In this document: positions 1 to 10,400 of the stretch, in pieces | How the letters are laid out: the number at the start of each line of letters is the position of its first letter | How positions within the stretch are numbered: the stretch's first letter is position 1 | Source of the DNA: Xylaria sp. FL1777 | Lineage: Eukaryota; Ascomycota; Sordariomycetes; Xylariales; Xylariaceae | Reading direction: 5' to 3' | Assembly (NCBI GenBank): GCA_022578965.1 | Contig: MU400539.1 | Span: 248,001 to 312,000, forward strand | DNA: 64,000 nt | The notes under the pieces: model-generated | The model's database searches: none | What the model was told of the DNA's origin: nothing | What the model saw: the letters and a program-made list of their open reading frames with translations, nothing else | Position numbers and translations under genes: made by a program

Positions 1-1783
1 GCCCATAGTCGCTGCAGCTGGCGCACTATCTGCACAAGGGAACGTGATTTTTGTGAGTCTCCTCCCGTGCTATTCCCTTCGGACGGTATTTCCTATCAAG
101 CATGTAACATAATCAGATCTTGAGAGGGGTGTATATACACCTACACGCGGCAGAGAGAGCGTTGACGTGTATGTTACAGTGGAGTGCATTCCGACCCGAC
201 CGGTTCGATAGCGGTACGGGACAAACCTTGACCGCGCTGTGGACTCCCTCTTCTCAAACAGTGACGCAGCGTACTGTCACGGAGACTCACCGTAAGTGAC
301 GAATCCCAAACGTCTCGGTACCCTCTTTCAGACATGGCAAAAAGTGTGCTCCGCTTTTTATTCACCAGACACTTGCGTCTTTCATTCTTCTACTGCCCGT
401 GACTTTCTACAGCAACAGAAAGCTGATATAGTCAAAGATGATATGTTCTGCCCCGGCATCTCCCTAGACGCCAACGGCCGCATCATCGTGACAGGGGGCA
501 ACGACAGCAAGAACACGAGCACGTACAACCCGGCGAGCGCGGGGTGGACGAGCGCGGCGGAGATGGTCATCGCGCGCGGCTACCAGTCGAGCGTGACGGT
601 GGGCGACGGCCGCGTCTTCACCATCGGCGGGTCGTGGAGCGGCGGCCGGGGCGGCAAGAACGGCGAGATCTACACGCCGGCGACGGACAGGTGGACGGCG
701 CTCCCGGGCTGCGTCGTCGCGCCCATGCTCACGGCCGACAAGCAGGGTGTGTACCGCGCCGACAACCACGCCTGGCTCTTCGCGTACAAGGCCAATTCCG
801 TCTTCCAGGCCGGCCCGAGCAGGCAGATGAATTGGTACAACGTCAGCGGCTCCGGGTCGTACACGGCCGCCGGGACGCGCGCTGCGGACGGAGACGCCAG
901 TAAGTTATTTTGAGTATGGGTGCTCAGGGAATAATCCTGTCTCAACAACTTCCTATATTGGTATCACGTTTCAAGTGGCTTTGACTCACTCGATTTTCAT
1001 ATAGTGTGCGGCAACGCAGTCATGTTCGACGCCGTGAGCGGCTCGATCCTTTCCGCGGGCGGATCACCATCATACCAGGACTCGAACGCGACGCCGAACG
1101 CGCACCTGATAAAGCTCGGCAGCGTGGGCGGCGCCGCGACGGTCACGAAGCTGCCGAGCATGGCGTACGCGCGGGCCTTCGCCAACGGCGTGGCCCTGCC
1201 GGACGGCACGGTGCTCGTCGTCGGCGGCCAGTCGTACCCGGTGCCCTTCACGGACACGACGCCGGCGTTCCCGGCGGAGCTGTTCGACCCGCGGACGGGG
1301 ACGTGGCGCACGATGGCCTCCATCGCCGTCCCCCGCACCTACCACAGCATCGCGCTGCTGCTCCCCGACGCCACCGTTGTTTCCGGCGGCGGGGGCCTCT
1401 GTGGCACCGGCTGCGCCCAGAACCACTTCGACCTCCAGGTCTTCTCGCCGCCGTACCTATTCAACGCCGACGGCACGCGCGCCGCGCGGCCCGTCATATC
1501 CTCCGTGTCGGCGACGCAGGTCCGTCCCGGCGCCTCGCTGACCGTCACGACGGCGCAGAGCGTCGCCTCCTTCTCGCTCGTCAGGTACGGCTCCGTCACG
1601 CACACCGTGAACACAGACCAGAGGCGCGTGCCGCTCTCTGCTGTGAGCGTGGTGGGTCTCGCGTCGGTTGTTAGTCTTCCCGCGGACCCGGGGGTCCTGG
1701 TCCCTGGGTATTGGATGTTGTTCGCGATCAACTCGGCAGGGGTGCCGAGCGTGGCGACCACGATCAAGGTCTTGGCGTCTTGA
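1..1783 (+). CDS. Galactose oxidase-like copper radical oxidase (AA5_2), 5' truncated by window edge
   Basis: Four exons can be read: 2-52 (frame of base 2), 180-291, 438-899 and 1005-1783. They join in frame through GT-AG introns and give about 467 residues ending at TGA 1781-1783. The family oxidises primary alcohols such as galactose C6 to aldehydes with release of H2O2, outside the cell. Every residue of the copper/radical site is present: Cys in DMFCPG, Tyr in RGYQSS, the stacking Trp in GGSWSGG, Tyr-His in RTYHSI and His in THTVNTDQRR. The Kelch-type GGxxY repeats and the C-terminal Ig-like domain ending PGYWMLF...GVPSVAT are also visible. Compared with the roughly 640-residue mature enzyme, about 160 N-terminal residues (signal and carbohydrate-binding domain) would lie left of the window. 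Exons 3 and 4 are very GC-rich. Substrate could be galactose, raffinose or an aryl/alkyl alcohol; sequence alone does not decide. Confidence 0.93.
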
Positions 1784-2145
1784 TCGACGGGTATTTGAGT
1801 GTTTCATGATATAGATATCCTTGGCGGAAATAGACGTCGTTGGGTTGATTGTGGGGACGGACAGACATCTGTGCGACGCATTGCTTCACGAATCTTGTTG
1901 TATCTTGTTTTTGTTTCTTTTTATGGAAATACTAATACGGACAAATGAGACTACCTAGTGAGTGATTGTGTGTTGATAAATAATAATAATATGAAAAAGC
2001 GCAAGAGCAGCATCCTTTGATATAGTGCATGTGGTGCAGAGTTCCGTCTAATTCTTTTCCATTCTTGAGTCTTGTCTTCCACGAGTCTTCCGGGGGAAAT
2101 CTAGCTGTGGTAGTACAGCTTCATTACGATTAATGATGAGGGGTT
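1784..2145. other. Convergent intergenic spacer
   Basis: This spacer lies between the 3' ends of the copper oxidase (+) and the P-loop kinase (-). It is AT-rich with T-runs near 1908-1922 and holds the two 3' UTRs. No ORF or RNA gene was seen. Confidence 0.6.
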
Positions 2146-2778
2146 TCACGACATACTGAGTAGTTTCTCAGCACCGTCTTGTGATTGTTCGGCAGTCTGA
2201 GGCTGGGACCCAAGCCGTTGCATTACAGCATTCAGGCATTCCTCTGGACCCCGCGTTGCGTCGACAACAATAAGCATGTCAGCGTTATCGGGTCGACGCG
2301 GGTTCATCCACTTCCTGAAGAGCGCGACACCGTCCTCGCCCGTCCCCGCGCTATTACCAGCGGAGTCGGGCGGCGGCTCATTTACGCCGGGACGCTGGCT
2401 TCGCAGCGGGACTCTGGCCTGTAACCTGCGATCCAGCAGATCCGGGTCCTCGACCCTGCACTCGACGTACCAGTAGGAATAGCCATACCTCTCCGCCAGC
2501 GCCGTCCCGCGCGTCAGGACCTCCTCGTAGTTGCACACGCTGTCGACGACGACGCTGTGGCCTTGTTGGATCATGTCTTCCGCCAGCGCCCAGTCCAGCC
2601 GGTACGTAAGCCTAGCCGAATCCAGAAACGAGAAGCTGGAGTCGAGGAAAAAGGCCTTGATGAGATCGTGATTGATCACCACGCCGTCAATAGAGCGGGC
2701 GAGAAGCCTGGCCAACGTGCTTTTCCCCGACCCCGGCGGTCCCGACATCTGGATGATCAGCTTGCGGGACGAGTCCAT
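2146..2778 (-). CDS. Small P-loop kinase / zeta-toxin-like ATP-binding protein
   Basis: An intron-less 210-residue protein starting at ATG 2778-2776. A Walker A motif, GPPGSGKST, lies at about residues 13-21. It is followed by a DHDxxK-like segment (INHDLIKAFF) and a hydrophobic strand ending in Asp (HSVVVDSVCNY), the layout of AAA_33/zeta-type small-molecule kinases. The segment YWYVECRVEDPDLLDRRLQAR matches the LID/arginine region of this family. It is probably cytosolic and phosphorylates a small molecule or nucleotide; the substrate is unknown. Similar single-domain proteins are common in Pezizomycotina and I know of no assigned role. The name zeta-toxin-like describes the fold only and does not imply toxicity. 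Confidence 0.82.
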   Translation of the reverse strand: MDSSRKLIIQMSGPPGSGKSTLARLLARSIDGVVINHDLIKAFFLDSSFSFLDSARLTYRLDWALAEDMIQQGHSVVVDSVCNYEEVLTRGTALAERYGYSYWYVECRVEDPDLLDRRLQARVPLRSQRPGVNEPPPDSAGNSAGTGEDGVALFRKWMNPRRPDNADMLIVVDATRGPEECLNAVMQRLGSQPQTAEQSQDGAEKLLSMS

Positions 2779-5700
2779 GGTGCTTTAAAGAACGTGGGGA
2801 GCGAAATGATCGCCTGCGATGAGCGTAGAAGCCGGTGTAAAATGTTTCCTTCTCATTCCAATCGCTTGTAGTCTGATCAGACGAGTTCTTATCTTCGTCT
2901 CCCTCTCGCTGTCATAACCTCTTGTCATGTTAAAAGAACGACGAGACACGTGATGCGCTTCTGTCGTCCCAGTAAAATATCGGATCACGTCGCTGCGCAG
3001 ATGTGAAGACGTGAAAGACACCTAACGTAAGTAGGGGTCACACACCAAGATTTCAACCTGTACTGTGTAGATAGAGGCCCCTCTTCTCCTTCAGACCTGC
3101 AACAGCTCGTCATTGTCAACAGTCCACTACACTTCAGGATGCGGGACTTACTTGGACAGGACGGGAACCTTTTACAGTCACAAGCATTCGGCCGTTTCCT
3201 CCCGTGATATGCAGTGCAGGAGCTTCAATTCAAAACCATTTTCTCTCTCGTGCGGCGGGCATCACTGCAACGTTTAATCCGTCGTGGATGGTGGTATACG
3301 TACGCTATATATCGATCTCCAATGTGACGTGTCACTTTCTAATCTTACCGTGCACGGCGTTCCATGCCAAGACCTAATAAAAAAACAAAGCCAAAAGATT
3401 CTTTTTAAAAAGGAGCAGGTAGTGTACATAGTTTTTAAATATTCCATCTAGGGATTTTCCTGCATCTTGATGTACCACTTCGAGCTGCTTGCTGGAACAC
3501 CAATCGCTTTTCATGCGACGTAGTAGGTAGTAAACCGGCTGAAGTGCAGCGTTGAAAGTATTAACTGTAGGTGTGCAATCCGACGTGATAAGGCAGAGGG
3601 AGAGAGCGAGAGAGAGCATCACTACCCAGTAGCAACTACATGGTATGAAGTGCGATGCTGCATCAAATACGGTGGGTGCCTATCTGCATGAGACCACCAG
3701 CCATGCCCTGATACTAGCGTAGCATCTTCGGATTTGCCGCAGCAGGTGCTGAGACATGTGTGTGTGTGTTGAAGTTCCCGGCTGGGCGCCGGGTTCCCGG
3801 AGATTGCGTCTTCTGACGTTGCCAACGGGAGTGAATCTACGGTACGCCATCGTATGGCCAGGACTGATTGCCGGGTTTTAGAAAAAAGTGTGACACAGCA
3901 GGAGAGAGTGTACCTGGAGTCACCCGGGTCTTAGTCGGCGAAAGGGATACTTAAGAAACACGATGAGGTCGCCATGTCGTGGGGGCCCATGATAAGTAAC
4001 GGTACCGAGCGCACCATCACTTCACGGAGTAGACTGTTACACGTCAGAATGACGGTATAATAGGGGCACTAACACAGATTTTCGTTCGGACCTGGCAGGA
4101 TATTATGCCTTGCAGCTGAGCCTGTAAGTCGTGGGGCGACGAGAGTTTGTATTGCAACCGAGATGACCCGGCCAGAACCCGTCCTATTGTCGCCTGCCCC
4201 CTTTTCGCTTGAGGTAGGACTGTGAAAGTATGGGATTTTTGGATTTTGGAAACAATTTGACCTCCCTTGATGACCAAGCGGTGACAATGTTTCCTCATGT
4301 GCTCAGCCAGGATGGATGTTATCATGCCAAGGTCATTCCTGTGACATCCTGAAACCACCTATCACTTGTTGAAGTCTTATGATCAAAAACAACCTGTAAT
4401 ACCTGGAGTATTAGGTATGTGTTGGGTGGCATTGTCATCCATTACACAGAGACCGTGGCTGGGAATGCCTGAAAATAACTTCAGCTGCTCATCAACGGTC
4501 AAGGATCCCTTGTTCGGGTAGACTGGGGGATTCGCACAAGGACGGGGTTTTATTCCGCTGCGACAGTCCGAACTAGGTTGGTTAGCTGGTATTTCATCAT
4601 CCTTGACCGCCTCTCGAAATGGAGGAGTGCACTGTCTCAAAAAGCCAGGCAGACACGACCTCACTCGAATCGTTAGAATCATGCCGTAGAACATTGTACT
4701 TGATTGACGATACCAGCGTGCTACATGTCGCGACTTATCGTAAATAAATGGTGGTGGTACAGCAGCTTCCCAGGTTTGTTTCCAGAACCGCTGGAGCACA
4801 AGGGGTTGAGCAGACAGGTGCTTTGGGATATCGGCCGGCTCAAGGTTAAAATCAATCAAGGATCACGCGCCGATGCTCAGGTGCTTATATGTACTCACAG
4901 CTACAACAGCATTGCTCATATTCGTTGACATCGAATGCCCAGGTACATAAAGCATTCATGAGCCCAGAATGGTTAGTTAATTTTTACCAATCCGGGGTTC
5001 ATCGTACGAGCTAGGTACCGAGTCAGCTCCTTGGCAAGCCCTCTGCAAATTACATGCCTACCTCGGCATGGTGGAGAAGAAGAAAAAGCATGAGGCGTTC
5101 GAATCCAGACCCGGCAGTATTGTTGGTTCACTTGTGGCGTCTGTGCTTCAATACACTAGGCACTACTAGCTGGCTATAGATTACCTGTAGTCAGAAGCGT
5201 AGGTGAATTCGAGAAGAGCCACGAATCTTGCCTAGATAACCAACTGGAAGGACATAGCATGCTCTCTTCTGTGCGACATCCGCAGTGACTTGTAAACGGA
5301 CGGAACCTTGCGTAGTACAGGTCCGCTATTTCTGTCGTTCAAACGAAGAGCCTCAACCTGTCAAGATCATATTAATCTCTACGATGGGTCCGATCTAGGT
5401 ATACTATTTACCCAGTGAGGATCCTGATGGGCGCCTCCTTTCTTACTCTGGAAATGATCGTCTCTGGCAACGGCCGTCGCACTCGGCACTATCCGGTCAG
5501 GCCGATCTATAGCCCAGTGAGGAGAAATGATCGCCTCTGAGATGTAAACTTGTAGTGACCTCAACAGCGGTGCGCCTAGGTGGTTCGTCGGATCCCCGCT
5601 TGTGGGCTTTGGGTTCGGTCCAAGCGAAAGAGAATCATATTAGCCACGTGCCTAAGCGCCCAGGGACGTGTATACTGCGTAAGGGTCCGGGGCACCCTTT

Positions 5701-6332
5701 GTCGCTTGCCCGAAATGTAGCCAAGGCTCTTTTTGGAAATGCGACTAGGGATGCACTTGTTAGCGCAACCGAATCCGTGATCTAGAACAAGGCTCCTCAC
5801 CCCAGAGTAGCTAGTCTCCACTGTCGTATCCTCTAGATCTCATCTGGATACCCAACTTAAGTCTAGCTGTTTCTCCGAGACTTACCTACCTAGCTATGCA
5901 CCACGTCGAACATAACACGATTTTGGAAAAAACTGCAGGCAAGTTCAGTGTTGTAGTATAGCCAGCTAGCCATTAGAGCTACCGATTCAGGGTATCTGGA
6001 TTATTTACTTCGTACCTAATATTTGCTTAATTTTTCAGCTCCCGAGTTCATGGATTTAGTAACAGGGGTTCATGCAAAAAGTCTCATCTAATAAAAGAAA
6101 AGCCTCTGATGAGCCGCCTGCTATACATGTGTATGTAATCATCAATAATTGGTGATCAAAATGTCTCCAAGAGAGCTACTTGCTCAAGGTATACGAACAA
6201 GCTTGTGGCAACATTATATCGCATCATGCTCCATTACGCCAGGGCTAGTCCGATTTCAAGGACTATCTTCCATGCAGTAACAAAAGAAATATGACTAAAA
6301 AGAGACCACGCACGTGTGAAGCACTGATAGTA
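2779..6332. other. 3.5 kb spacer without a convincing gene
   Basis: The first few hundred bases are the upstream region of the P-loop kinase. The remainder is moderately AT-rich with many short ORFs on both strands. Two minus-strand ORFs of 158 and 104 codons (4383-4859 and 4044-4358) are listed separately at low confidence. A short TG run is present near 3758-3770. No tRNA or mobile-element ends were seen. Confidence 0.5.
4044..4859 (-). CDS. Doubtful ORF pair of unknown function
   Basis: Two minus-strand ORFs, 4859-4383 (158 codons) and 4358-4044 (104 codons), follow each other closely and could be exons or a decayed gene. The first contains PLVLQRFWKQTWEAAVPPPF, faintly like the LPxElRxxIWexAlP pattern of fungal 2EXR/F-box-like proteins. 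The match is too weak for a call. No signal peptide or clear splice junction was found. Chance ORFs of this size also occur in this DNA. Confidence 0.15.
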
Positions 6333-7868
6333 CTAAGCTCCCGTGATAGAATTTCGGCGGCCGAAAAAAGACCAACGAGGCTTCGTACTAGTCTCCGTAT
6401 CCTGTGTGTGATCTTTGCTCAAAGGGCGGTCCTTGCTCAATCTCCTTCCTCTAGTCTGCGACGACTTGGAGGTAACATGAGAGTCGTAAAGACTATAGGG
6501 TGTCTTAGGTTCGAGTTGGTTGAGTTGATGAATCATAGTGTCGGTCTGCGCCCGAGTCGGCTTCATAAATGGTAATGCCCTCACAGAGATCTCGCTGACA
6601 CTTGCGGACCGCTGGCTCTCACCAGACTGGTGAGGTCTCGATTTGGAGAGTCGTCTCCCTCTGGTCGAAGGGGCCTGCGATTGGGATAGCTCTCTAGGCT
6701 CATTGGAAGGCAGTCGAATAGTGTCGCTGGATGTCCTTCGATACCCGCTAAACAAAGCTTTGCGTGGATGCACTACAGGCGGAGCAATGTCGACGGTTGA
6801 AAGTTGAAAAGGCGGTAACTCCGAAGCAGCTAAATCTCCGACGGCCGACGGCGGCGGAGTCGAGTTGGTGGATGTGGGTGCAGTTGAAATCGCCATGCCA
6901 ATCGAGGTGACTGATGAAGCGGCTGAAGATGGAGTGTGACCGTAGACCAGCCCAGGTAAGGCTGTGCCAGACGACGTAGACATGTCCAGACTATCGGCGC
7001 GACGACCTGTTGGACGAGGTGCCGAGAAGTAAGTGCTTCTAGCGGGCGGGGGATAATGCCGATCAGAGTTAGGATGGGCACGAGATTCGGACATTTTTCG
7101 CGCATGGGCAGGGTGAAGACGATGTAGACGTTCACCGGTGGTAGAACTATCGCGCGAAGGTGGAGGCCTCGGTTCAGGGTTGTACGAAATGTTCTTCATA
7201 ACCTGCTGTCTCATTTCCTTCTCGTCATCAGACCCGCTTGAGTTCTCCACGCTCCCACTGACAGCTACACCGATACCGACATTTACAGGCACTGCTGCTC
7301 CGCTATTAGCCATCTCAGAGAGGCTCCTAGACGTGAACTAATTACCTCTACTTGACAATGGGCTGGTCCGACCGGAAGATAACACTGGACTCGCCGTACC
7401 ACCGGTACCGACGGCAAATGACGGCACTATCTCCTTCCCCTTCCCCTTATGATCTCTTCGATAACTGTAGTATTCTACCCCTTCCGAAGCCTCCGGTGTA
7501 CTACCCATCTTTTCACGCCATGAGCTTGGTATACTACTATAGCTATAGTTCTTAGGAAGCGGAGCAACAGGATTTGCGTAGACCGAAGGGTACGAAACAT
7601 TGGCTAGGGAGCTTCCAACACGCGGCAGTCCGCTGTGGCTTGTGCGACTGGCCGCCATGGCACTTCTCCTCCTGTTCTGCTCTCTAATCTTAGACCTATC
7701 GTCCTGTTTCCAGGACGAGGGGGCAGTCGCTATGGCATCGGATGCCGCATGTGTCGGCACATGTCTATAGGGAAGCTTGACAGCTTCCGCCTTATCTTTG
7801 TCGGCTTGCTTGGCGCTGTGCTCCTTGGCCTGTGCTCGCCCGCGCTTGATTATCGAGAAGACTGACAT
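6333..7868 (-). CDS. Low-complexity Ser/Pro/Arg-rich fungal protein, unknown function
   Basis: Proposed exons are 7868-7346 and 7264-6333, giving 484 residues. The start MSVFSIIKRGRAQAKEHSAKQ, with VKLPYRHVPTHAA and APSSWKQDDR after it, matches a conserved N-terminus that I recall from uncharacterised Pezizomycotina proteins. The rest is rich in Ser, Pro and basic residues, with two RGRRLSK repeats near the C-terminus and an RWSFFGRR end. It has no membrane segments. Read without splicing, the frame meets TAG at 7338-7340 but stays open on both sides. Removing an 81-nt GTAATT...GTAG intron (7345-7265), whose length is a multiple of three, removes the stop and keeps the frame; a GGCTAATAG branch-like site lies inside it. 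It may be a phosphorylated scaffold, but function is unknown. Confidence 0.75.
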
Positions 7869-10400
7869 TATGTGTATTGAATGACGACGTATGAAAAGCC
7901 TTGGGGAAACGCCCGCTTGCCCGGCGTCAACTCCCTAGGGTAGAGTCAACAGCTAGCGGGCAGAAAAGACCGAAGAACGGGATTAAAGAATGCCCTAGGC
8001 TCGAATCACCTGATTGTCTCAGGCCGGGAGTAGTCAAGCGGTATTGTGCAGTAAGGATGTGAGAGAACAATAGCGCGGTGTAAAAGAGTGATCGGATGAG
8101 CGATGAGAGAAGGACAAGCAGAATAACGAGAGGAATCAAGGCTTGAAGGCGTCTGAAGATGTAGAGAGAGGCAAAAGAGGTGTTGATATATGCTTATTAT
8201 ATGCTCAACTTCGAAGTCGCATTAGCCAAGGATAGCAAAGACTGGGATATGGTTTTGCCGGGTTTGATTGAGAAACTTCAAGAGAGTAGGTTTCATGTAA
8301 ACCGTCAGAACTTACCGATGTTTTAAGTAACAAAAGACGTGCAAGGCTAGATCACGGAGCCTGGAGAGCTGGCAGATAGAGACCCTCTAGTGTCACGCGC
8401 TAGTGACCCCCTCTATGATTACCTTAATTGGGATTAATGGATTGACCCAATGTACCTATCTTAGGTATACTACGTATATACTAGCGTATGCTGTACAGGG
8501 GCTGATTTATCTTGATGCAGGTGGCTAGCTTCTGGGCTCTGGGCTACTTGGGCGCTAGTTGCGCAGATGTACCGACGGTACCTACCTTTGTATCTGATGG
8601 TATTTTGGGGTCGCAGTGGTTTTTACGCGGACAGTGCGGCTGATTAGACGGGAACTTCTTGCCGAACAAGCCGACCTGTACATGTAGGAGACCTGCAACG
8701 AGCTGGTGCTAGATAGTAGATTCATGACCCCTTTGGAGGTATTTTCACTGAATTGGTAGAATATTATTGGGCCAAGTAGATAGCAGAAGCATGCAAGGGA
8801 AAAAAAGAAAACAAAAGAAGGATTAAAGATGAGGCCGTGGCCCTGATAACGTCAACCTTAAATCATTTGTGTATAGGTAACGAGCAAGATACATATGTAT
8901 GTGGAATGTACGTTGTAAGTACCCGGCGGTATGTACTGTACGTAATCCTCAGTAATAGCTCCACCCATGGCAGGCTTGGGGCCGACCAATGCGCCTCGAC
9001 CCACTTCAGGGACCGATGAGAACCACACTGGTACCTATTGCTACTGTTCTATACACTACAAACTTTACTTAGTGTAAGCATGCATGCCTGGATCTCGTAT
9101 TCCGACTAGATAGGACCCTGGCGTTGGCCTCCAGTCGATTTTCCTGGGCTGCACTGCCGCGTGACACGAACTGAACTGCACGTACATACGCAGTACTGCG
9201 TAGTACGGGCAGCATGGTAGGCTAGCTACCTATCTAGGTCCAGGGCTGTTTGGCGTTTCGTAACCTCTTCTCCCTTCAGGCGGCTTGGTTGCCTATCAAC
9301 GCGTGTCGCAGGTTATATATGTATGCAGCTACAGTATGATTCTCTCCAGGACTCATCCTCTGCAAGGTCATCATCCTGCGGAAGGCAGTGAGCAGGAGGC
9401 GAGCGCCGTTATATCAGCGCCAGTGTGTAGCTGCACATTAGAGCGCTTCAGCTCCGGCCTGGTCCTCTGTCTTCCCCAGGTTTGTCACGCAGGGTAAAGA
9501 AGGACAGTGGTGTATGATATGTTGGCCAAGTCACGACCAATCGTCGCCCTTGTAGATACACGGGACACGTTGAACTGTTATAACTTGTATGTACTGCTAG
9601 TCGCATCAGCTGGCTAGGAGCTGACAATCTATAGTGCGGAGCGTGGCCACGAAGCATACAACGTACACAGTAGTATATGTGTAGATGCAGATGAGCGGCA
9701 CGAAGTGATTGGACACGCCCCCTGTTCCTTGATTTCAGCGATGAACTGGGGCGTCCCGAAGTCGCGGGTCGACAAGGAAGAAATCAAAGTTTAGTATGTG
9801 CTACAGGCCTCTTCTTCCTTATAGAATACCGGTATCTAATAAAAGCTTACGTGCTATGGTGAGTTGCGTACCTTGGAGCCAGCTTCGTTGGGATCCCGAA
9901 TGCTGATCGGCTCCCATTTTTTCCCCTATAGGTATCCTAGATACGGGCAACCTAATAAGCGAGTCGCCGCAGTGCTTGATCATCTACGATACGTAGTGTA
10001 GATAATGCAGATGCTAAGGCATCTCTAACCATCATGATCATCATATTAATAGAAACTCCCTATCAGCTCGATCATCCGACCTCACTATTTGATCGGGGTT
10101 GGGTTCTGCTATCTGCTCTGCATGTCAGAGTCGCGGTGTAAGTTCGCATACTGGTAAGTACACCGATGTAAATGCTCATTGGCTCTAATATCTAACCTAC
10201 ATGAGCTATAGCATGGTCTCCTAATCCCTCCTAAACAGGGGTTCCGGTCGGCCTAGAATTAGCATCTACTGCGTAGGGCGAGCTATCGATGCAAGCTCCA
10301 GGTCCATGGGTCTACCTAGTCAACCTAGTCAACCTAGCCGCAGGCTATCGTCTTACGTTGACTTTTTTCTTAAACCAGGCTTCTCCGCCGTTGATAACAG
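7869..10400. other. Upstream region and start of the left gene desert
   Basis: This region contains the promoter/5' UTR of the minus-strand gene ending at 7868, then non-coding DNA rich in stops and in short TACCTA/TAGGTA words (for example around 8440-8470 and 9215-9240). The 70-codon ORF at 7927-8139 has no support. No RNA gene was recognised. Confidence 0.5.
10314..10337 (+). repeat. Short tandem repeat, 9-nt unit
   Basis: The unit ACCTAGTCA occurs at 10314-10322 and 10323-10331, followed by a partial third copy to 10337. It is a microsatellite-scale duplication of the TACCTAG-type word that recurs through the spacers. Confidence 0.8.

Noticed and set aside
544..903. Alternative plus-strand and antisense ORFs in the galactose oxidase exons
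   Set aside because: They are Arg-rich frames created by high GC. The galactose oxidase frame carries all catalytic motifs.
5085..5112. GTTCGAATCC B-box-like sequence
   Set aside because: No matching A box, acceptor stem or anticodon arm upstream.
6333..7868. Pseudogene call because of an in-frame TAG
   Set aside because: A well-placed 81-nt GT-AG intron removes the stop without changing frame, and there is no other disruption in 1.5 kb.
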